A stretch of 64,000 nucleotides of DNA from [Synechococcus] sp. NIES-970 (GTDB lineage Bacteria > Cyanobacteriota > Cyanobacteriia > Cyanobacteriales > MRBY01), in assembly GCA_002356215.1 (NCBI GenBank), contig AP017959.1:558001-622000 (forward strand). The letters are read 5' to 3'. Numbering within the stretch: position 1 is the first letter of the stretch; each line of letters opens with the position of its first letter. Both the position numbers and the translations under genes were made by a program. The notes under the pieces are model-generated. The model did not search any database. It was not told the origin of the DNA and was given only the letters and a program-made list of their open reading frames with translations. Positions 52,520 through 62,865 of the stretch are shown here, one piece after another.

Positions 52520-53629
52520 TTATACTGGAGTCATTTGCCAGCTCCCTCCAGCACCACCCCCACCGGAACTGCCGCCCCCAAAGCTCCCTCCTGAACTGCT
52601 TCCCCTAGAGGAGGACGATGATCTGACCCGCTTGGGAATAATCTCGATTTTTTCTTCATGATAATCACAGTAAGCACAGGTTTTAGAGACTAATCTACTT
52701 CCCGTACTAACATAGGTTGGAGCAAGGATTACTTTGCTGTTTCTTTGCACCGTCCAACCATCACATTGGGGGCATTGGAGAATGCCAAAATTGGTTGAAA
52801 ATAAAATATGAAAATTCAAAGTTCCTGGCGGTTTACAATGGGGACATTGCCAAGCAGTTAAATTGAGATATTTTTTGTTTTTTGAAAATTTTTCAACCTC
52901 TGTTAACTGAGCCTCCAGTAAGCTTTCTTTGACCTGGGTCATGGGTTGTCGACATTGTTTGCAATATACAGGGCGAGAAAAAAGTGAGCAACGCGATCGC
53001 CCTTTGGGTTCCACATAGCGGCAACGGTTTAAAAATTTATATAGTCCGCCACTAAAAAGCCCAGCTCCCCCCAAACCCAGCAGCCAATCCCAATGGCGGG
53101 TGGCAAATTTTTGGAGTGGAAAATCAGCAGGGGATAATTCAAATACAAGGGTTTTTGTTCCGTCTAAAACACCTTGTTCAAAATTCCCTACTCTGAATTG
53201 GGGAATAATTTTTTGGTCAATAATATTACCGACTTTAGCATCCGGTAAAATACCTTCGATACCGTAGCCTGTTTCTATTTCTACGCGGCGATCTCCCGTT
53301 GAGATCATAAATAAAATGCCGTTGTCAACCCCTTGTTTGCCAATGCCCCAGTGGTTAAATAATGCGGTCGTAAATTCTTTGGGAGAACCATAGTCAGCGG
53401 TATTTGGCACAGTCACAACGGCGATTTCTGTGCCATTTTTTGCCTCTAACTCGGTGATGAGTCGATTGATTTGGGCTTCTGTTTCGACATTCAGGATATT
53501 TTCCATATCGGTCACCCAACGCCCGGATGTTCTGGGATTTGGCACACTGTTGATGTCGATCGCCTGGGCCGGAGCAGAGAAGTAGGCGATCGCTACCATA
53601 AGACCTAGGCTGGCTGAAAAAGTTTTCAT
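52520..53629 (-). CDS. TPM-domain (YgcG-like) protein with zinc-ribbon CxxC pairs
   Basis: A 369-residue exported protein. Signal peptide about 1-23 (MKTFSASLGLMVAIAYFSAPAQA). TPM domain about 35-165 (NRLITELEAKNGTEIAVVTV, then NGILFMISTGDRRVEIETGYGIEGILPD). A short TM near residue 185 (WLLGLGGAGLFSGGLY). Then four CxxC knuckles (YCKQC, QCPHC, QCPQC, TCAYC) and a Ser/Gly tail (SSSSRGSSSGGSFGGGSSGG). TPM proteins in plants and cyanobacteria include the PSII-repair factor TLP18.3; this one has cytosolic zinc ribbons after its TM. First gene of the LemA run. Confidence 0.86.
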   Translation of the reverse strand: MKTFSASLGLMVAIAYFSAPAQAIDINSVPNPRTSGRWVTDMENILNVETEAQINRLITELEAKNGTEIAVVTVPNTADYGSPKEFTTALFNHWGIGKQGVDNGILFMISTGDRRVEIETGYGIEGILPDAKVGNIIDQKIIPQFRVGNFEQGVLDGTKTLVFELSPADFPLQKFATRHWDWLLGLGGAGLFSGGLYKFLNRCRYVEPKGRSRCSLFSRPVYCKQCRQPMTQVKESLLEAQLTEVEKFSKNKKYLNLTAWQCPHCKPPGTLNFHILFSTNFGILQCPQCDGWTVQRNSKVILAPTYVSTGSRLVSKTCAYCDYHEEKIEIIPKRVRSSSSSRGSSSGGSFGGGSSGGGGAGGSWQMTPV

Positions 53630-53737
53630 AGTTTAAGTATCAGGGCAACAATAGCTCGGTGATCTGGTGGGGGCGTTGTTTCACCATCGAACAGGTCAGC
53701 AGTTCAGGGCAGGCAAGCTATTTTTTAAAATCATGAC

Positions 53738-53773
53738 AAAAGAAAACCTCAACTTCCTGAGGACGTTGAGGTT
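53738..53773 (-). terminator. Intrinsic terminator of ndhB
   Basis: AACCTCAAC / GTTGAGGTT (9 bp, 53745-53773) with an 11-base loop, followed on the minus strand by TTCTTTTGTC. It is 22 bases past the ndhB stop. Confidence 0.75.
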
Positions 53774-53795
53774 ATTTACAGAATTTAATTTTTTA

Positions 53796-55373
53796 TTACT
53801 CAGCGATCGCCACTTCCAGCAATTCTTCCGTCTCCTGGGTAACCACCTGCTCGATCGGGTGATTCGCCGCCTGGAGCATCGGCGTACTGGTGACAGAGCT
53901 GTCGGCAATCACAAATAAAGGATTTGACAAAATTCCGGCTAAAGATGTGATGATCACTGACAAGACCAGGCCAATTTGCAACGGTTTCATGCCCACCGCC
54001 GTGAAGCTGACAACTGGATAGTTACGGACAGAATCAGACATTTCCTGGGGCTCTTTGACTACCATCATCTTAATCACGCGGATGTAGTAGTAGATGGAAA
54101 TAACGCTCGTGATCAGACCCAGCAGGACCAAGCCATAGAGTCCGGCTTGCCAACCGGCCCAGAATAAATAAATTTTTCCGAAGAAACCAGCCAAGGGTGG
54201 AATTCCCCCCAGAGACAGCAGGCACACACTAAGACCAAGGGTGAGCAGGGGATCTTTTTGGTAAAGCCCTGCATATTCAGCAATTTGATCTGTACCTGTG
54301 CGTAGGGAGAACAAGATCACACAGGTGAAGGCGCCGAGGTTCATGAACAGATACACCAGCAGGTAAAAAATAACGCTGGAATAACCTGCGTCAGTGCCCG
54401 CCACAAGACCAATCATCACGAAACCCGCCTGGGCAATGGAAGAATAGGCGAGCATCCGTTTCATGCTGGTTTGGGCTAAGGCCACCACGTTCCCGAGCAC
54501 CATACTGAGGATTGCCAGGGCTGTGAAGATAAAGTGCCATTCTTCACTAACGGGATTAAATACTGTGACCAACAGACGAATCGCCAGGGCAAAACCCGCC
54601 GCCTTAGACCCAACCGAAAGAAAAGCGACAACTGGGGTCGGTGAACCTTCGTAAACATCAGGCGTCCATTGGTGAAAGGGCACTGCCGAAATTTTGAAGG
54701 CAATCCCGGCGATCGCAAAAACCAAGGCGATCGCTAAAGCCAGGGATTGACCACCCTGGGGATCCGTAAAGCCAGCGGCAATTTCACTGAGAATTGTTTT
54801 TCCGCCCGATAGCCCGTAGAGCAAAGACACACCGTAGAGGAAAATCGCGGAACTTGCTGCCCCAATCAAGAGGTATTTCAACGCAGCTTCGTTAGAACGG
54901 GGATCCCGCTTCATGTAGCCCGTGAGCAGATAGGACGAAATACTGAGCATCTCCAGCGAGATGAAAATCATCACCAATTCATTTGCCCCAGAGAGGAACA
55001 TCGCCCCTAAGGTTGCAGTAAGGAGGATACAAATAAATTCTGATAGTGCCGTGCCAGATCGTTCTACATAACGCACCGACATCATGACCGTAAAGGCCGT
55101 CGAGAGCGCAATGATTCCCCGGAAGAGAATGCTGAGATTGTCGCTATTAAAGGCGCCGAGGAAGGCGATCGGGTGTGGGTTGTCCCAGCCAAAATAGAGG
55201 GCAATGACAGACCCCAGCAATCCGGCGATCGCCGCATAGGGAATCCAGCCAGAACGCGATCGCCCGACAATTAAATCCCCCACTAGAACGACAATGAGGG
55301 TCAAAATCACAATACTTTCCGGCAGAATGGCTCCAGTGTAGAGCTGACTTGCTACGGTACTTGAAAAATCCAT
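53796..55373 (-). CDS. ndhB: NDH-1 complex subunit 2 (NdhB)
   Basis: A proton-pumping, antiporter-like membrane subunit of the thylakoid NDH-1 complex, which takes electrons from ferredoxin for cyclic flow and respiration. The 525-residue protein has about 14 TMs. Conserved charged residues lie in the antiporter core ([14 protein letters not shown], and [14 protein letters not shown]). ATG 55373 ([14 protein letters not shown]) is the usual NdhB start; the open frame goes 11 codons further. It is a single gene, divergent from topA, with its own terminator. Confidence 0.96.
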   Translation of the reverse strand: MDFSSTVASQLYTGAILPESIVILTLIVVLVGDLIVGRSRSGWIPYAAIAGLLGSVIALYFGWDNPHPIAFLGAFNSDNLSILFRGIIALSTAFTVMMSVRYVERSGTALSEFICILLTATLGAMFLSGANELVMIFISLEMLSISSYLLTGYMKRDPRSNEAALKYLLIGAASSAIFLYGVSLLYGLSGGKTILSEIAAGFTDPQGGQSLALAIALVFAIAGIAFKISAVPFHQWTPDVYEGSPTPVVAFLSVGSKAAGFALAIRLLVTVFNPVSEEWHFIFTALAILSMVLGNVVALAQTSMKRMLAYSSIAQAGFVMIGLVAGTDAGYSSVIFYLLVYLFMNLGAFTCVILFSLRTGTDQIAEYAGLYQKDPLLTLGLSVCLLSLGGIPPLAGFFGKIYLFWAGWQAGLYGLVLLGLITSVISIYYYIRVIKMMVVKEPQEMSDSVRNYPVVSFTAVGMKPLQIGLVLSVIITSLAGILSNPLFVIADSSVTSTPMLQAANHPIEQVVTQETEELLEVAIAE

Positions 55374-55570
55374 CTTTGCTCTTTGGCCTAGTGAACAAAC
55401 ATACATTACACAATACCGTAAAGCCGGAGTAAACGACTGAATTCCCAGTCCCGCCTCGAAAACTTACAAAAAATAAAATCTTGACGAAACATGGCCTCAT
55501 GAGCCATTGATTAGATATGTAAGGTATCCAAGCACCTCATTAATTCTTACCCCTCACTTTTTGACAGCCC

Positions 55571-58195
55571 ATGTCTACCCTTGTCATCGTTGAATCCCCG
55601 ACCAAAGCCCGCACCATTCGCAACTATTTGCCGAAGGGATATCATGTGACGGCCTCCATGGGACATATCCGCGATCTCCCCTCTTCCGCCGAAGAAATCC
55701 CCAAAGAACAGAAAGGACTACCTTGGTCACAGTTGGGAGTCAACGTTGAGGAAAACTTCGCGCCCCTCTACATCGTGCCTAAGAAAAAAAAGAAGGTGGT
55801 CACGGAGCTCAAACAAGCCCTCAAGGAGGCGGATGAATTAATCCTGGCCACAGACGAAGACCGCGAGGGGGAAAGCATTAGCTGGCATTTGCTCGAAGTG
55901 TTGAAACCGAAAGTGCCGATCAAACGGATGGTTTTCCACGAAATCACCCAAGAAGCCATTCAAAAAGCATTGACCAATTGCCGCGAAATTGACTTTAATC
56001 TGGTTCATGCGCAGGAAACTCGCCGGATTTTAGACCGTTTAGTCGGTTATACCCTATCGCCCTTGCTCTGGCGCAAAATTGCAAAGGGACTTTCGGCGGG
56101 ACGGGTGCAATCGGTTTCCGTGCGGTTGATTGTGCAACGGGAACGGGAAAGACAGGCGTTTCAGTCGGCCAATTTCTGGGATTTGAAAGCGGAACTGCTG
56201 CAAAAAAAAGCGAAATTTGAAGCGAAATTAATCACCCTTGGTGGCAAAAGATTAGCGACAGGGAGTGATTTTGATGCCACAACAGGTCAACTGACTAAGG
56301 GCAAAAGAGTTGTTGTTTTGTCCCAAGCGGAGGCGATCGCCCTCAAAGAACGCCTAACAGGGAAGGACTGGACCGTTGCCCAAACGGAGGAAAAACCAAC
56401 CACCCGTAAGCCTTCCCCGCCCTTCACCACTTCCACCCTGCAGCAGGAGGCCAACCGCAAACTGGGCATTTCCGCGCGGGATACGATGCGGACGGCCCAA
56501 AAGCTTTATGAAGAAGGCTATATCACCTACATGCGGACAGATTCGGTGCATCTGTCGGATCAGGCGATTACAGCGGCGCGGGATTGTGTCGAAACCAAAT
56601 ATGGCAAGGATTATCTCAGCCCCCAAGTGCGTCAGTACAAAACTAAAAGTAAAGGCGCCCAGGAAGCCCATGAAGCGATTCGTCCCGCAGGCAGCACCTT
56701 TCGCACCCCCCAGGAAACGGGTTTGAAGGATCGCGAACTCGCCCTCTACGACATGATTTGGAAGCGGACCGTCGCTTGTCAGATGGCAGACGCGCGCTTA
56801 ACACAACTGTCGGTCATTCTGAAGGTGGAAGATGCGGAGTTTCGCTCGGCGGGGAAACGCATTGATTTTCCTGGGTTCTTCCGCGCCTATGTGGAGGGTT
56901 CCGATGACCCTGATGCAGCGCTGGAAAACCAAGAAGTGGTGTTGCCGGACCTCAAGGAAGGCGATCGCCCTACTTGCAAAAAACTAGAGGAAGTGGAGCA
57001 CAACACCCAACCCCCCGCCCGCTATACCGAAGCAAGTTTAGTGAAAGCCCTTGAAAGCAAAGGCATTGGTCGCCCCAGTACCTACGCCACCATCATCGGC
57101 ACAATCGTCGATCGCGGTTATGTACAAATTCGCGATAAAGCTCTCACCCCAACCTTTACCGCTTTTGCGGTCACAGCACTCCTAGAGGAGCACTTTCCCA
57201 GTTTAGTAGATACTGATTTCACCTCCCGCATGGAGCAAACCCTCGATGAAATTGCCACGGGAGAAGTGCAGTGGTTACCATATTTAAAGGATTTTTACCT
57301 CGGTGAAAAGGGCCTAGAAACCCAAGTGAAGGTGCGTGAAAGTGATATTGATCCTGCTGTCGCTAAGGCGATCGCCATCGAGAGTTTACCCGTCAAAGTG
57401 AAGATTGGTCGTTTTGGCCCCTACATCGAAGCAGAAAACGGCGAAGAAAAAATTACTGCCTCTCTCCCTGCCGATCTCACTCCAGCTGATCTAAATCCAG
57501 CCCAGGTGGAAACAATCCTCAAACAGAAAACCGAAGGCCCTGAACAGGTGGGCAGTCATCCTGAAACAGGAGAACCGATCTTTTTGTTGGTGGGTAGCTA
57601 TGGTCCCTATGTGCAGTTGGGTGCAGTGACTGAGGAAAACAAAAAACCGAAGCGCGCCTCTTTACCGAAAACCATCCAGCCAGAGGCGCTTACTTTACAG
57701 ATGGCGGTGGATCTTTTGGCCCTGCCCCGACTGTTGGGGGAACACCCCGAAACTGGTAAACCGATTAAAGTTGGCCTGGGACGCTTTGGCCCCTACGTTG
57801 TCCATGACCAAGGAAAAGACGGCAAAGACTACCGTTCCCTGAAAAAAGAGGACAACCTTTTTACCATTGATTTCGAGCGGGCGATGGAGCTATTGGCCCA
57901 ACCAAAACGCACCCGTGGCAAGAGCAGTAGTAAAACTCCACTCAAAGCCCTGGGTAATCATCCCACTGACAATGAACCGATCAATGTCTACGAGGGCCCC
58001 TACGGAATCTATGTCAATCACCTCAAGGTCAACGCAGGATTACCAGAGGGGGAAACCGTCGAAACCATCACCCTAGAAAAAGCCCTGGAACTGCTTGCGG
58101 AAAAAGCAGGCAGTAAAACAACGAAAAAGAAAACGACCACAAAAAAAACCACAACTAAGAAAACAACTACCCGCAAAACCAAGTCGTCTTCATAA
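55571..58195 (+). CDS. topA: DNA topoisomerase I (type IA)
   Basis: Relaxes negative supercoils. The 874-residue protein has a TOPRIM domain ([19 protein letters not shown], then [16 protein letters not shown]), the active-site Tyr in [14 protein letters not shown], and several C-terminal Topo_C repeats ([53 protein letters not shown]). There are no C-terminal zinc fingers of the E. coli type. It ends in a basic Lys/Thr tail ([19 protein letters not shown]), as is common in cyanobacterial TopA. Full length; single gene. Confidence 0.97.
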   Translation: MSTLVIVESPTKARTIRNYLPKGYHVTASMGHIRDLPSSAEEIPKEQKGLPWSQLGVNVEENFAPLYIVPKKKKKVVTELKQALKEADELILATDEDREGESISWHLLEVLKPKVPIKRMVFHEITQEAIQKALTNCREIDFNLVHAQETRRILDRLVGYTLSPLLWRKIAKGLSAGRVQSVSVRLIVQRERERQAFQSANFWDLKAELLQKKAKFEAKLITLGGKRLATGSDFDATTGQLTKGKRVVVLSQAEAIALKERLTGKDWTVAQTEEKPTTRKPSPPFTTSTLQQEANRKLGISARDTMRTAQKLYEEGYITYMRTDSVHLSDQAITAARDCVETKYGKDYLSPQVRQYKTKSKGAQEAHEAIRPAGSTFRTPQETGLKDRELALYDMIWKRTVACQMADARLTQLSVILKVEDAEFRSAGKRIDFPGFFRAYVEGSDDPDAALENQEVVLPDLKEGDRPTCKKLEEVEHNTQPPARYTEASLVKALESKGIGRPSTYATIIGTIVDRGYVQIRDKALTPTFTAFAVTALLEEHFPSLVDTDFTSRMEQTLDEIATGEVQWLPYLKDFYLGEKGLETQVKVRESDIDPAVAKAIAIESLPVKVKIGRFGPYIEAENGEEKITASLPADLTPADLNPAQVETILKQKTEGPEQVGSHPETGEPIFLLVGSYGPYVQLGAVTEENKKPKRASLPKTIQPEALTLQMAVDLLALPRLLGEHPETGKPIKVGLGRFGPYVVHDQGKDGKDYRSLKKEDNLFTIDFERAMELLAQPKRTRGKSSSKTPLKALGNHPTDNEPINVYEGPYGIYVNHLKVNAGLPEGETVETITLEKALELLAEKAGSKTTKKKTTTKKTTTKKTTTRKTKSSS

Positions 58196-58293
58196 GCAGT
58201 TGTCAATAGTAGTGCCCAAGATCAGGCCCATGATTGAGCAATTAGGCGATCGCCCAGCCCATCCCTCAAACATCTTGGGGCATAAAAAGCCCT

Positions 58294-58332
58294 CATAAAA
58301 AAATTGCCTCTCTTCATAATTGGTAGAGAGGC
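58294..58332 (-). terminator. Intrinsic terminator of the 128-residue membrane gene
   Basis: GCCTCTC / GAGAGGC (58306-58312 and 58326-58332) with a 13-base loop. On the minus strand AATTTTTTTATG follows. It is 52 bases past the stop at 58385. Confidence 0.78.
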
Positions 58333-58384
58333 ATCAAACCAGCTATTGGGGTTTAAGGGAGAAGTTTGGAATTTAAAAAAGAAT

Positions 58385-58771
58385 TTAAAAAATATTAAAA
58401 GAATCAACTTCTAAAGCCTTAGAGCCACCTTCGCGAAGAATGGCAAAAACCCGTTCTAATTGTTTCCATAACAGACCAATGGTGGCAATGGTTAGGGGCA
58501 AAGAGAGGCTATAGGCAAACCAAGTGGGAATAAAAAAAACTTCAAGACCGCTGGCAAGAAAAATACTCATGCCCATACCTGTGCCAAACAGGGGCAACTG
58601 CAGATCGATAATTGCCAGTTGCTTACGAATATCATCTTGATTGGCAACAATACCCCGCGCTTTTAACTTGAGGGTGCTTTGGAAAGCCAAACCACTTGTT
58701 AGGGCAATAAATAATCCTAAACCCACCAAAATAAATGGAGGCTGAGGAATGTAGTAATAGTAATATTCCAT
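58385..58771 (-). CDS. Small multi-TM membrane protein, unknown
   Basis: A 128-residue protein with three predicted TMs (FILVGLGLFIALTSGLAF; LFGTGMGMSIFLASGLEVFFI; SLSLPLTIATIGLLWKQL). The N-terminus is a striking run of Tyr (MEYYYYYIPQPP). A basic loop (STLKLKARGIVANQDDIRKQLA) separates TM1 and TM2. I do not recognise it. Its own terminator follows, and the AarF kinase gene lies 34 bases upstream on the same strand, so the two may be cotranscribed. Confidence 0.72.
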   Translation of the reverse strand: MEYYYYYIPQPPFILVGLGLFIALTSGLAFQSTLKLKARGIVANQDDIRKQLAIIDLQLPLFGTGMGMSIFLASGLEVFFIPTWFAYSLSLPLTIATIGLLWKQLERVFAILREGGSKALEVDSFNIF

Positions 58772-58805
58772 TGATTTTTTACAAAACTTAATTAACTAGC
58801 CTTTA

Positions 58806-60527
58806 TTATGACTGAGATTGGGCGAAACTCGGCAGGACTGCTGTTAAACGCTCCCCCGAAAAAGTTCTGAGGCTTGACCAAGCGGCTCCCAGGAGTTTTT
58901 GGGGTTGAAATTCATCCTTGAGGAGCGCCCAAATCCGCTGTACTTCTTCGGTGTGCAGGCGATCGTCTTCGGTGAGAGCCAGTAAAATCAGGCGACGGAT
59001 TTCTGCCCCTTCTTCAGACATTAGATACTGAAAGCCCAGTTGGGCGGTGGGAAAGATGTCAAATTGGTTATCCGCTTGGGCGATCGCCAACATATTTTCC
59101 AGACGATGCCACTGGAATTTTCCATCCTTAAACAAAACCTCTAACAGCTTTCGGCGTAATTCTGGTGTTTCGGCAGTGAGTAGGCGACGGGAAACATAAG
59201 GATAGGATATTTCGACAATTTTAAAATCCGGGTTTAGGCTCAGGGCCAATCCTTCTTGGGTCACAAGGGAGCGGATAATCAGGGCAAACTTAGCAGGCAC
59301 TCGAAAGGGGTATTCATACATCAGTGCCGAAAATTCATCGGTGATCGTCTTAAAGTTAAAATCGCCGACACTTTCTCCCACTGCCTTACCTAACACTTTT
59401 TCGAGGGCGGGAATAATTGGCCGAATATCGGTTTTTGGGGCCAGAAAGCCCAGTTCCACAAAATCCTTCGCTAGGGTTTGATAGTCTTGGTTAATTAACT
59501 GGACAACGGAGCTGGCGATCGTTTCCTTGGTGAGGTTATCGAGCTGATCCATCATGCCAAAGTCGATGTAAGCCATCCGCCCATCATAGGTGGCGAAAAG
59601 GTTACCGGGATGGGGGTCAGCATGGAAAAATCCATGCTCTAAAAGCTGTCTGAGTCCTGTGGTAACACCGATTTCAATGATTCTATTCGGGTCTAAACCC
59701 GCAGCACGGATGCGATCGAGCTCATTGAGTTTGTAACCATGAATCCATTCAAGGGTCAGTAAGCGGTGACTAGTATATTCCCAGTAGATAGCAGGCACTT
59801 TAACGGTGGGATCATCCCGAAAATTAGCAGCGAACTTCTCGGCATTTTTTCCTTCATTAATATAATCAATTTCTTCAAAAAGCTTGATGCCAAATTCATC
59901 GACAATCAAGGTCAGATCATGGCCCAGATTGAGGGGCAAATAGGGGGCAAATAGTTTGGCCCCGAGGCGCATTAAGTAGAGGTCGAGGGTCAATACTGGC
60001 AGGAGGTTTGGCCGCTGTACCTTGACGGCTACTTCTTCGCCACTGTAAAGGCGGGCTTGGTAAACCTGGGCCAAGCTAGCGGCGGCAATGGGATGGGGAG
60101 AAATTTCTTGGTAAATGCTGTCAACGGAGCGGGCAATGTCTTTTTCGATGATTGCAAAGGCAATTTCGTTATCAAAGGAGGGGAGTTGATCCTGAAGCTT
60201 AATTAATTCTTCGAGGAAATCAGGGCGAATAAGATCTGGGCGGGTAGAGAGGGCTTGGCCGACTTTGATAAAGGTGGGGCCTAGGTAGGTAAGAATTTCC
60301 CGGAGTTTATTGGCACGGCGGGCCCGGATTGCTGCTTTTTCTTCGCTTTTGCTGTCTAACCAGAGTTGCAGTGCAAACCACCCAAATAGCCAGATAATCG
60401 TACAGGCTCGCCAGATAGATTGCCAGGGACGCCAGCGATAATGGCGGGCGATCGCCTCAGCATCGTAACGGGTTAAGGTGGTGGAACCGAGCTTATGGTC
60501 AGGGGCAACGGAAGGATACTGGGTCAC
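58806..60527 (-). CDS. ABC1/AarF/UbiB-family atypical kinase
   Basis: A 573-residue ADCK-type protein. Features: KLREILTYLGPTFIKVGQALSTRPDLIRPDFLEEL (the KxGQ motif that defines the family), an Ala-rich loop PIAAASLAQVYQARL in place of the P-loop, VAVKVQRPN with the Lys, the catalytic HADPHPGNLF and the metal DFGMMD. The N-terminus has a hydrophobic segment (IIWLFGWFALQLWL). Family roles include quinone and tocopherol/plastoquinone pathways in chloroplast relatives. Start is GTG 60527 (MTQYPSVAPD); no ATG suits better. Confidence 0.92.
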   Translation of the reverse strand: MTQYPSVAPDHKLGSTTLTRYDAEAIARHYRWRPWQSIWRACTIIWLFGWFALQLWLDSKSEEKAAIRARRANKLREILTYLGPTFIKVGQALSTRPDLIRPDFLEELIKLQDQLPSFDNEIAFAIIEKDIARSVDSIYQEISPHPIAAASLAQVYQARLYSGEEVAVKVQRPNLLPVLTLDLYLMRLGAKLFAPYLPLNLGHDLTLIVDEFGIKLFEEIDYINEGKNAEKFAANFRDDPTVKVPAIYWEYTSHRLLTLEWIHGYKLNELDRIRAAGLDPNRIIEIGVTTGLRQLLEHGFFHADPHPGNLFATYDGRMAYIDFGMMDQLDNLTKETIASSVVQLINQDYQTLAKDFVELGFLAPKTDIRPIIPALEKVLGKAVGESVGDFNFKTITDEFSALMYEYPFRVPAKFALIIRSLVTQEGLALSLNPDFKIVEISYPYVSRRLLTAETPELRRKLLEVLFKDGKFQWHRLENMLAIAQADNQFDIFPTAQLGFQYLMSEEGAEIRRLILLALTEDDRLHTEEVQRIWALLKDEFQPQKLLGAAWSSLRTFSGERLTAVLPSFAQSQS

Positions 60528-60655
60528 AGTGGTTTCGCCGTCAGTAAATTATGTGGTTTTGTAAAGTAAATCACATTGTATTGTATCGAAATTTTTTGCA
60601 GGGATACTTTTTCCAATGGGAAGAATGAAGCTAACACCCGCTTTTTTGTAATTGC

Positions 60656-61420
60656 TCACAGGGATTTGGGCAGATTAATTTGGGTAGCAAGGGCTTGCAA
60701 CAGGGCAAAGCGATCGCCCAACGTGGGGTTGTTGTTGGGAGTGGGGGATGGCATTAATTTTTGTAACGCAGCCTGGGCCGCAATTTTTTGGGCTTGTTTT
60801 TTGGATGCGGCAGAACCGCGACCCCACTCCTTACCCGCGATATAGACAGCGACGGTAAAAGTTTTAGCATGGTCGGCCCCCGATTCTGCCAGGGTTTTGT
60901 ATTTAGGCACTTCGCCCTGGTGCGCCAAGGCCCATTCCTGTAACTGCCCCTTAAAATTTTGGGCGAGGGGATCTGAGGGTTCATTCACTAGGCGATCGGC
61001 CACAGGAATCACTAGATCTTCTACGAAGGCGATCGTCGCTTCAATGCCGGCATCGAGAAAATACGCCCCAACTATTGCCTCAAAGGTATTACTCAGAATT
61101 TCAGGATTTTGCCTAGCCCCTTCTTTTTCAGCTCCTTTCCCTAAGCGCAGCACCTGATCTAAGCCAAGCCCCTGGGCAAACTCCGCCAATTGATGGCGAT
61201 TGTTTTCTAAGCTGGCCCGTAAACGACTCAACTCCCCTTCTTGGAAATCAGGATAACGCTCATAAAGTAACTTGCCCATGATAAATTTCAGAACCGCATC
61301 CCCCAAAAATTCTAGGCGTTCATTGTCTGCCGTCTCCTCCGATTGCTCATTGGCGAAGGAGCGGTGAGTGAGAGCCTGTAACAATAGAGGCGATCGCCGA
61401 AAAGGGGGCAAACTTGTCAT
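60656..61420 (-). CDS. rnc: Ribonuclease III
   Basis: Cleaves double-stranded RNA in rRNA and mRNA processing. The 254-residue protein has the endonuclease domain with NERLEFLGDAVLKFIMG (catalytic Glu and Asp) and PEILSNTFEAIVGAYFLDAG (second Glu/Asp set). A dsRNA-binding domain follows (DPLAQNFKGQLQEWALAHQG, ending GRGSAASKKQAQKIAAQAAL). The last 35 residues are an extra tail. PCC 7002-like strains carry more than one RNase III-type gene, so this may not be the only copy (known for that strain from memory). Confidence 0.95.
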   Translation of the reverse strand: MTSLPPFRRSPLLLQALTHRSFANEQSEETADNERLEFLGDAVLKFIMGKLLYERYPDFQEGELSRLRASLENNRHQLAEFAQGLGLDQVLRLGKGAEKEGARQNPEILSNTFEAIVGAYFLDAGIEATIAFVEDLVIPVADRLVNEPSDPLAQNFKGQLQEWALAHQGEVPKYKTLAESGADHAKTFTVAVYIAGKEWGRGSAASKKQAQKIAAQAALQKLMPSPTPNNNPTLGDRFALLQALATQINLPKSL

Positions 61421-61599
61421 GGTTAACCGAAACTTTATAATGTTCAGATAGGAAAATAAACCTAGCGTAAATTAATCCCGGAGCCAATGGCTGGCAAAGC
61501 CTCCAACAGCTTCGTTCACCAAAAACTTACGCACTGGCCAGCACTAGCCAAGCCTCACCCAACCAGATTCAACAAGCATAAGGGAAAACCTGCGGATCC

Positions 61600-62784
61600 A
61601 TGTCAAGAATTGAAACTCGAACCGAACCCATGGTGATCAACATGGGGCCCCACCACCCCTCCATGCACGGCGTTTTGCGCCTGATCGTCACCCTCGATGG
61701 GGAAGATGTCGTCGATTGTGAGCCCGTGATTGGTTATCTCCATCGGGGCATGGAAAAGATTGCCGAAAATCGCACCAATGTCATGTATGTGCCCTATGTG
61801 AGTCGTTGGGACTATGCCGCAGGGATGTTCAACGAGGCGATCACCGTCAACGCTCCCGAAAAACTTGCTGATATCGAAGTACCAAAGCGGGCCCAATACA
61901 TCCGGGTCGTGATGCTAGAGCTGAATCGCATTGCCAACCATCTCCTCTGGCTGGGGCCATTTCTCGCCGATGTTGGCGCCCAGACTCCCTTTTTCTACAT
62001 TTTCCGGGAGCGAGAAATGATCTATGACCTCTGGGAAGCTGCTACGGGGATGCGCTTGATCAACAACAACTATTTCCGCATCGGTGGAGTTGCGGTGGAT
62101 CTGCCCTATGGCTGGAACGACAAATGTCTTGATTTTTGTGACTATTTTGATCCGAAAATCGATGAATACGAGAAGTTGATCACCAACAACCCCATTTTCC
62201 GCCGCCGTGTCCAAGGGGTCGGTACAATCACCCGTGAAGAAGCAATCAATTGGAGTTTGTCGGGGCCGATGCTGCGTGCCTCTGGGGTAAAGTGGGATCT
62301 GCGTAAAGTCGACCACTACGAATGCTACGACGATTTTGATTGGGATGTGCAGTGGGAAACCGCCGGGGATTGTTTTGCCCGTTACCTGGTGCGAATTCGC
62401 GAAATGCGCGAATCGGTAAAAATTATCCGCCAAGCCCTCAAGGGGATGCCTGGCGGTGCTTACGAAAACCTCGAAGCCAAGCGGATGTTGGAAGGGAAGA
62501 AATCGGAATGGAATGGTTTTGATTATCAGTACATTGCCAAGAAAGTAGCGCCCACCTTCAAAATTCCCGCCGGGGAGCATTATGTACGCCTAGAGAGCGG
62601 TAAAGGGGAAGTGGGCATCTTTATCCAGGGCAATGACAACGTATTCCCCTGGCGTTGGAAAATCCGTTCGGCAGATTTTAACAATTTGCAGATTCTCCCC
62701 CACCTCCTCAAAGGGGTTAAGGTGGCGGATATTATGGCGATCCTCGGGAGTATCGATGTGATTATGGGTTCTGTGGATCGTTAA
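61600..62784 (+). CDS. ndhH: NDH-1 complex subunit H
   Basis: The 49-kDa-like subunit of the peripheral arm of cyanobacterial NDH-1, near the quinone site. The 394-residue protein has [18 protein letters not shown] at the start (quinone-site His), [17 protein letters not shown], and the [13 protein letters not shown] helix. Full length. It is far from ndhB here, consistent with scattered ndh genes in cyanobacteria. Followed by a strong terminator. Confidence 0.97.
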   Translation: MSRIETRTEPMVINMGPHHPSMHGVLRLIVTLDGEDVVDCEPVIGYLHRGMEKIAENRTNVMYVPYVSRWDYAAGMFNEAITVNAPEKLADIEVPKRAQYIRVVMLELNRIANHLLWLGPFLADVGAQTPFFYIFREREMIYDLWEAATGMRLINNNYFRIGGVAVDLPYGWNDKCLDFCDYFDPKIDEYEKLITNNPIFRRRVQGVGTITREEAINWSLSGPMLRASGVKWDLRKVDHYECYDDFDWDVQWETAGDCFARYLVRIREMRESVKIIRQALKGMPGGAYENLEAKRMLEGKKSEWNGFDYQYIAKKVAPTFKIPAGEHYVRLESGKGEVGIFIQGNDNVFPWRWKIRSADFNNLQILPHLLKGVKVADIMAILGSIDVIMGSVDR

Positions 62785-62807
62785 CTATTACCTTTGAAAA
62801 AGTTGAA

Positions 62808-62833
62808 GGAGGGCGATCGCCCTCCCTTTTTTT
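62808..62833 (+). terminator. Intrinsic terminator of ndhH built on a HIP1 palindrome
   Basis: GGAGGGCGATCGCCCTCC (62808-62825), a perfect palindrome with GCGATCGC at its centre, followed by CTTTTTTTG. It lies 24 bases past the ndhH stop. As RNA the middle four bases form the loop. Confidence 0.85.
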
Positions 62834-62865
62834 GTTTGTATTGTCTGTAAAAATTGGGAAAAAAA

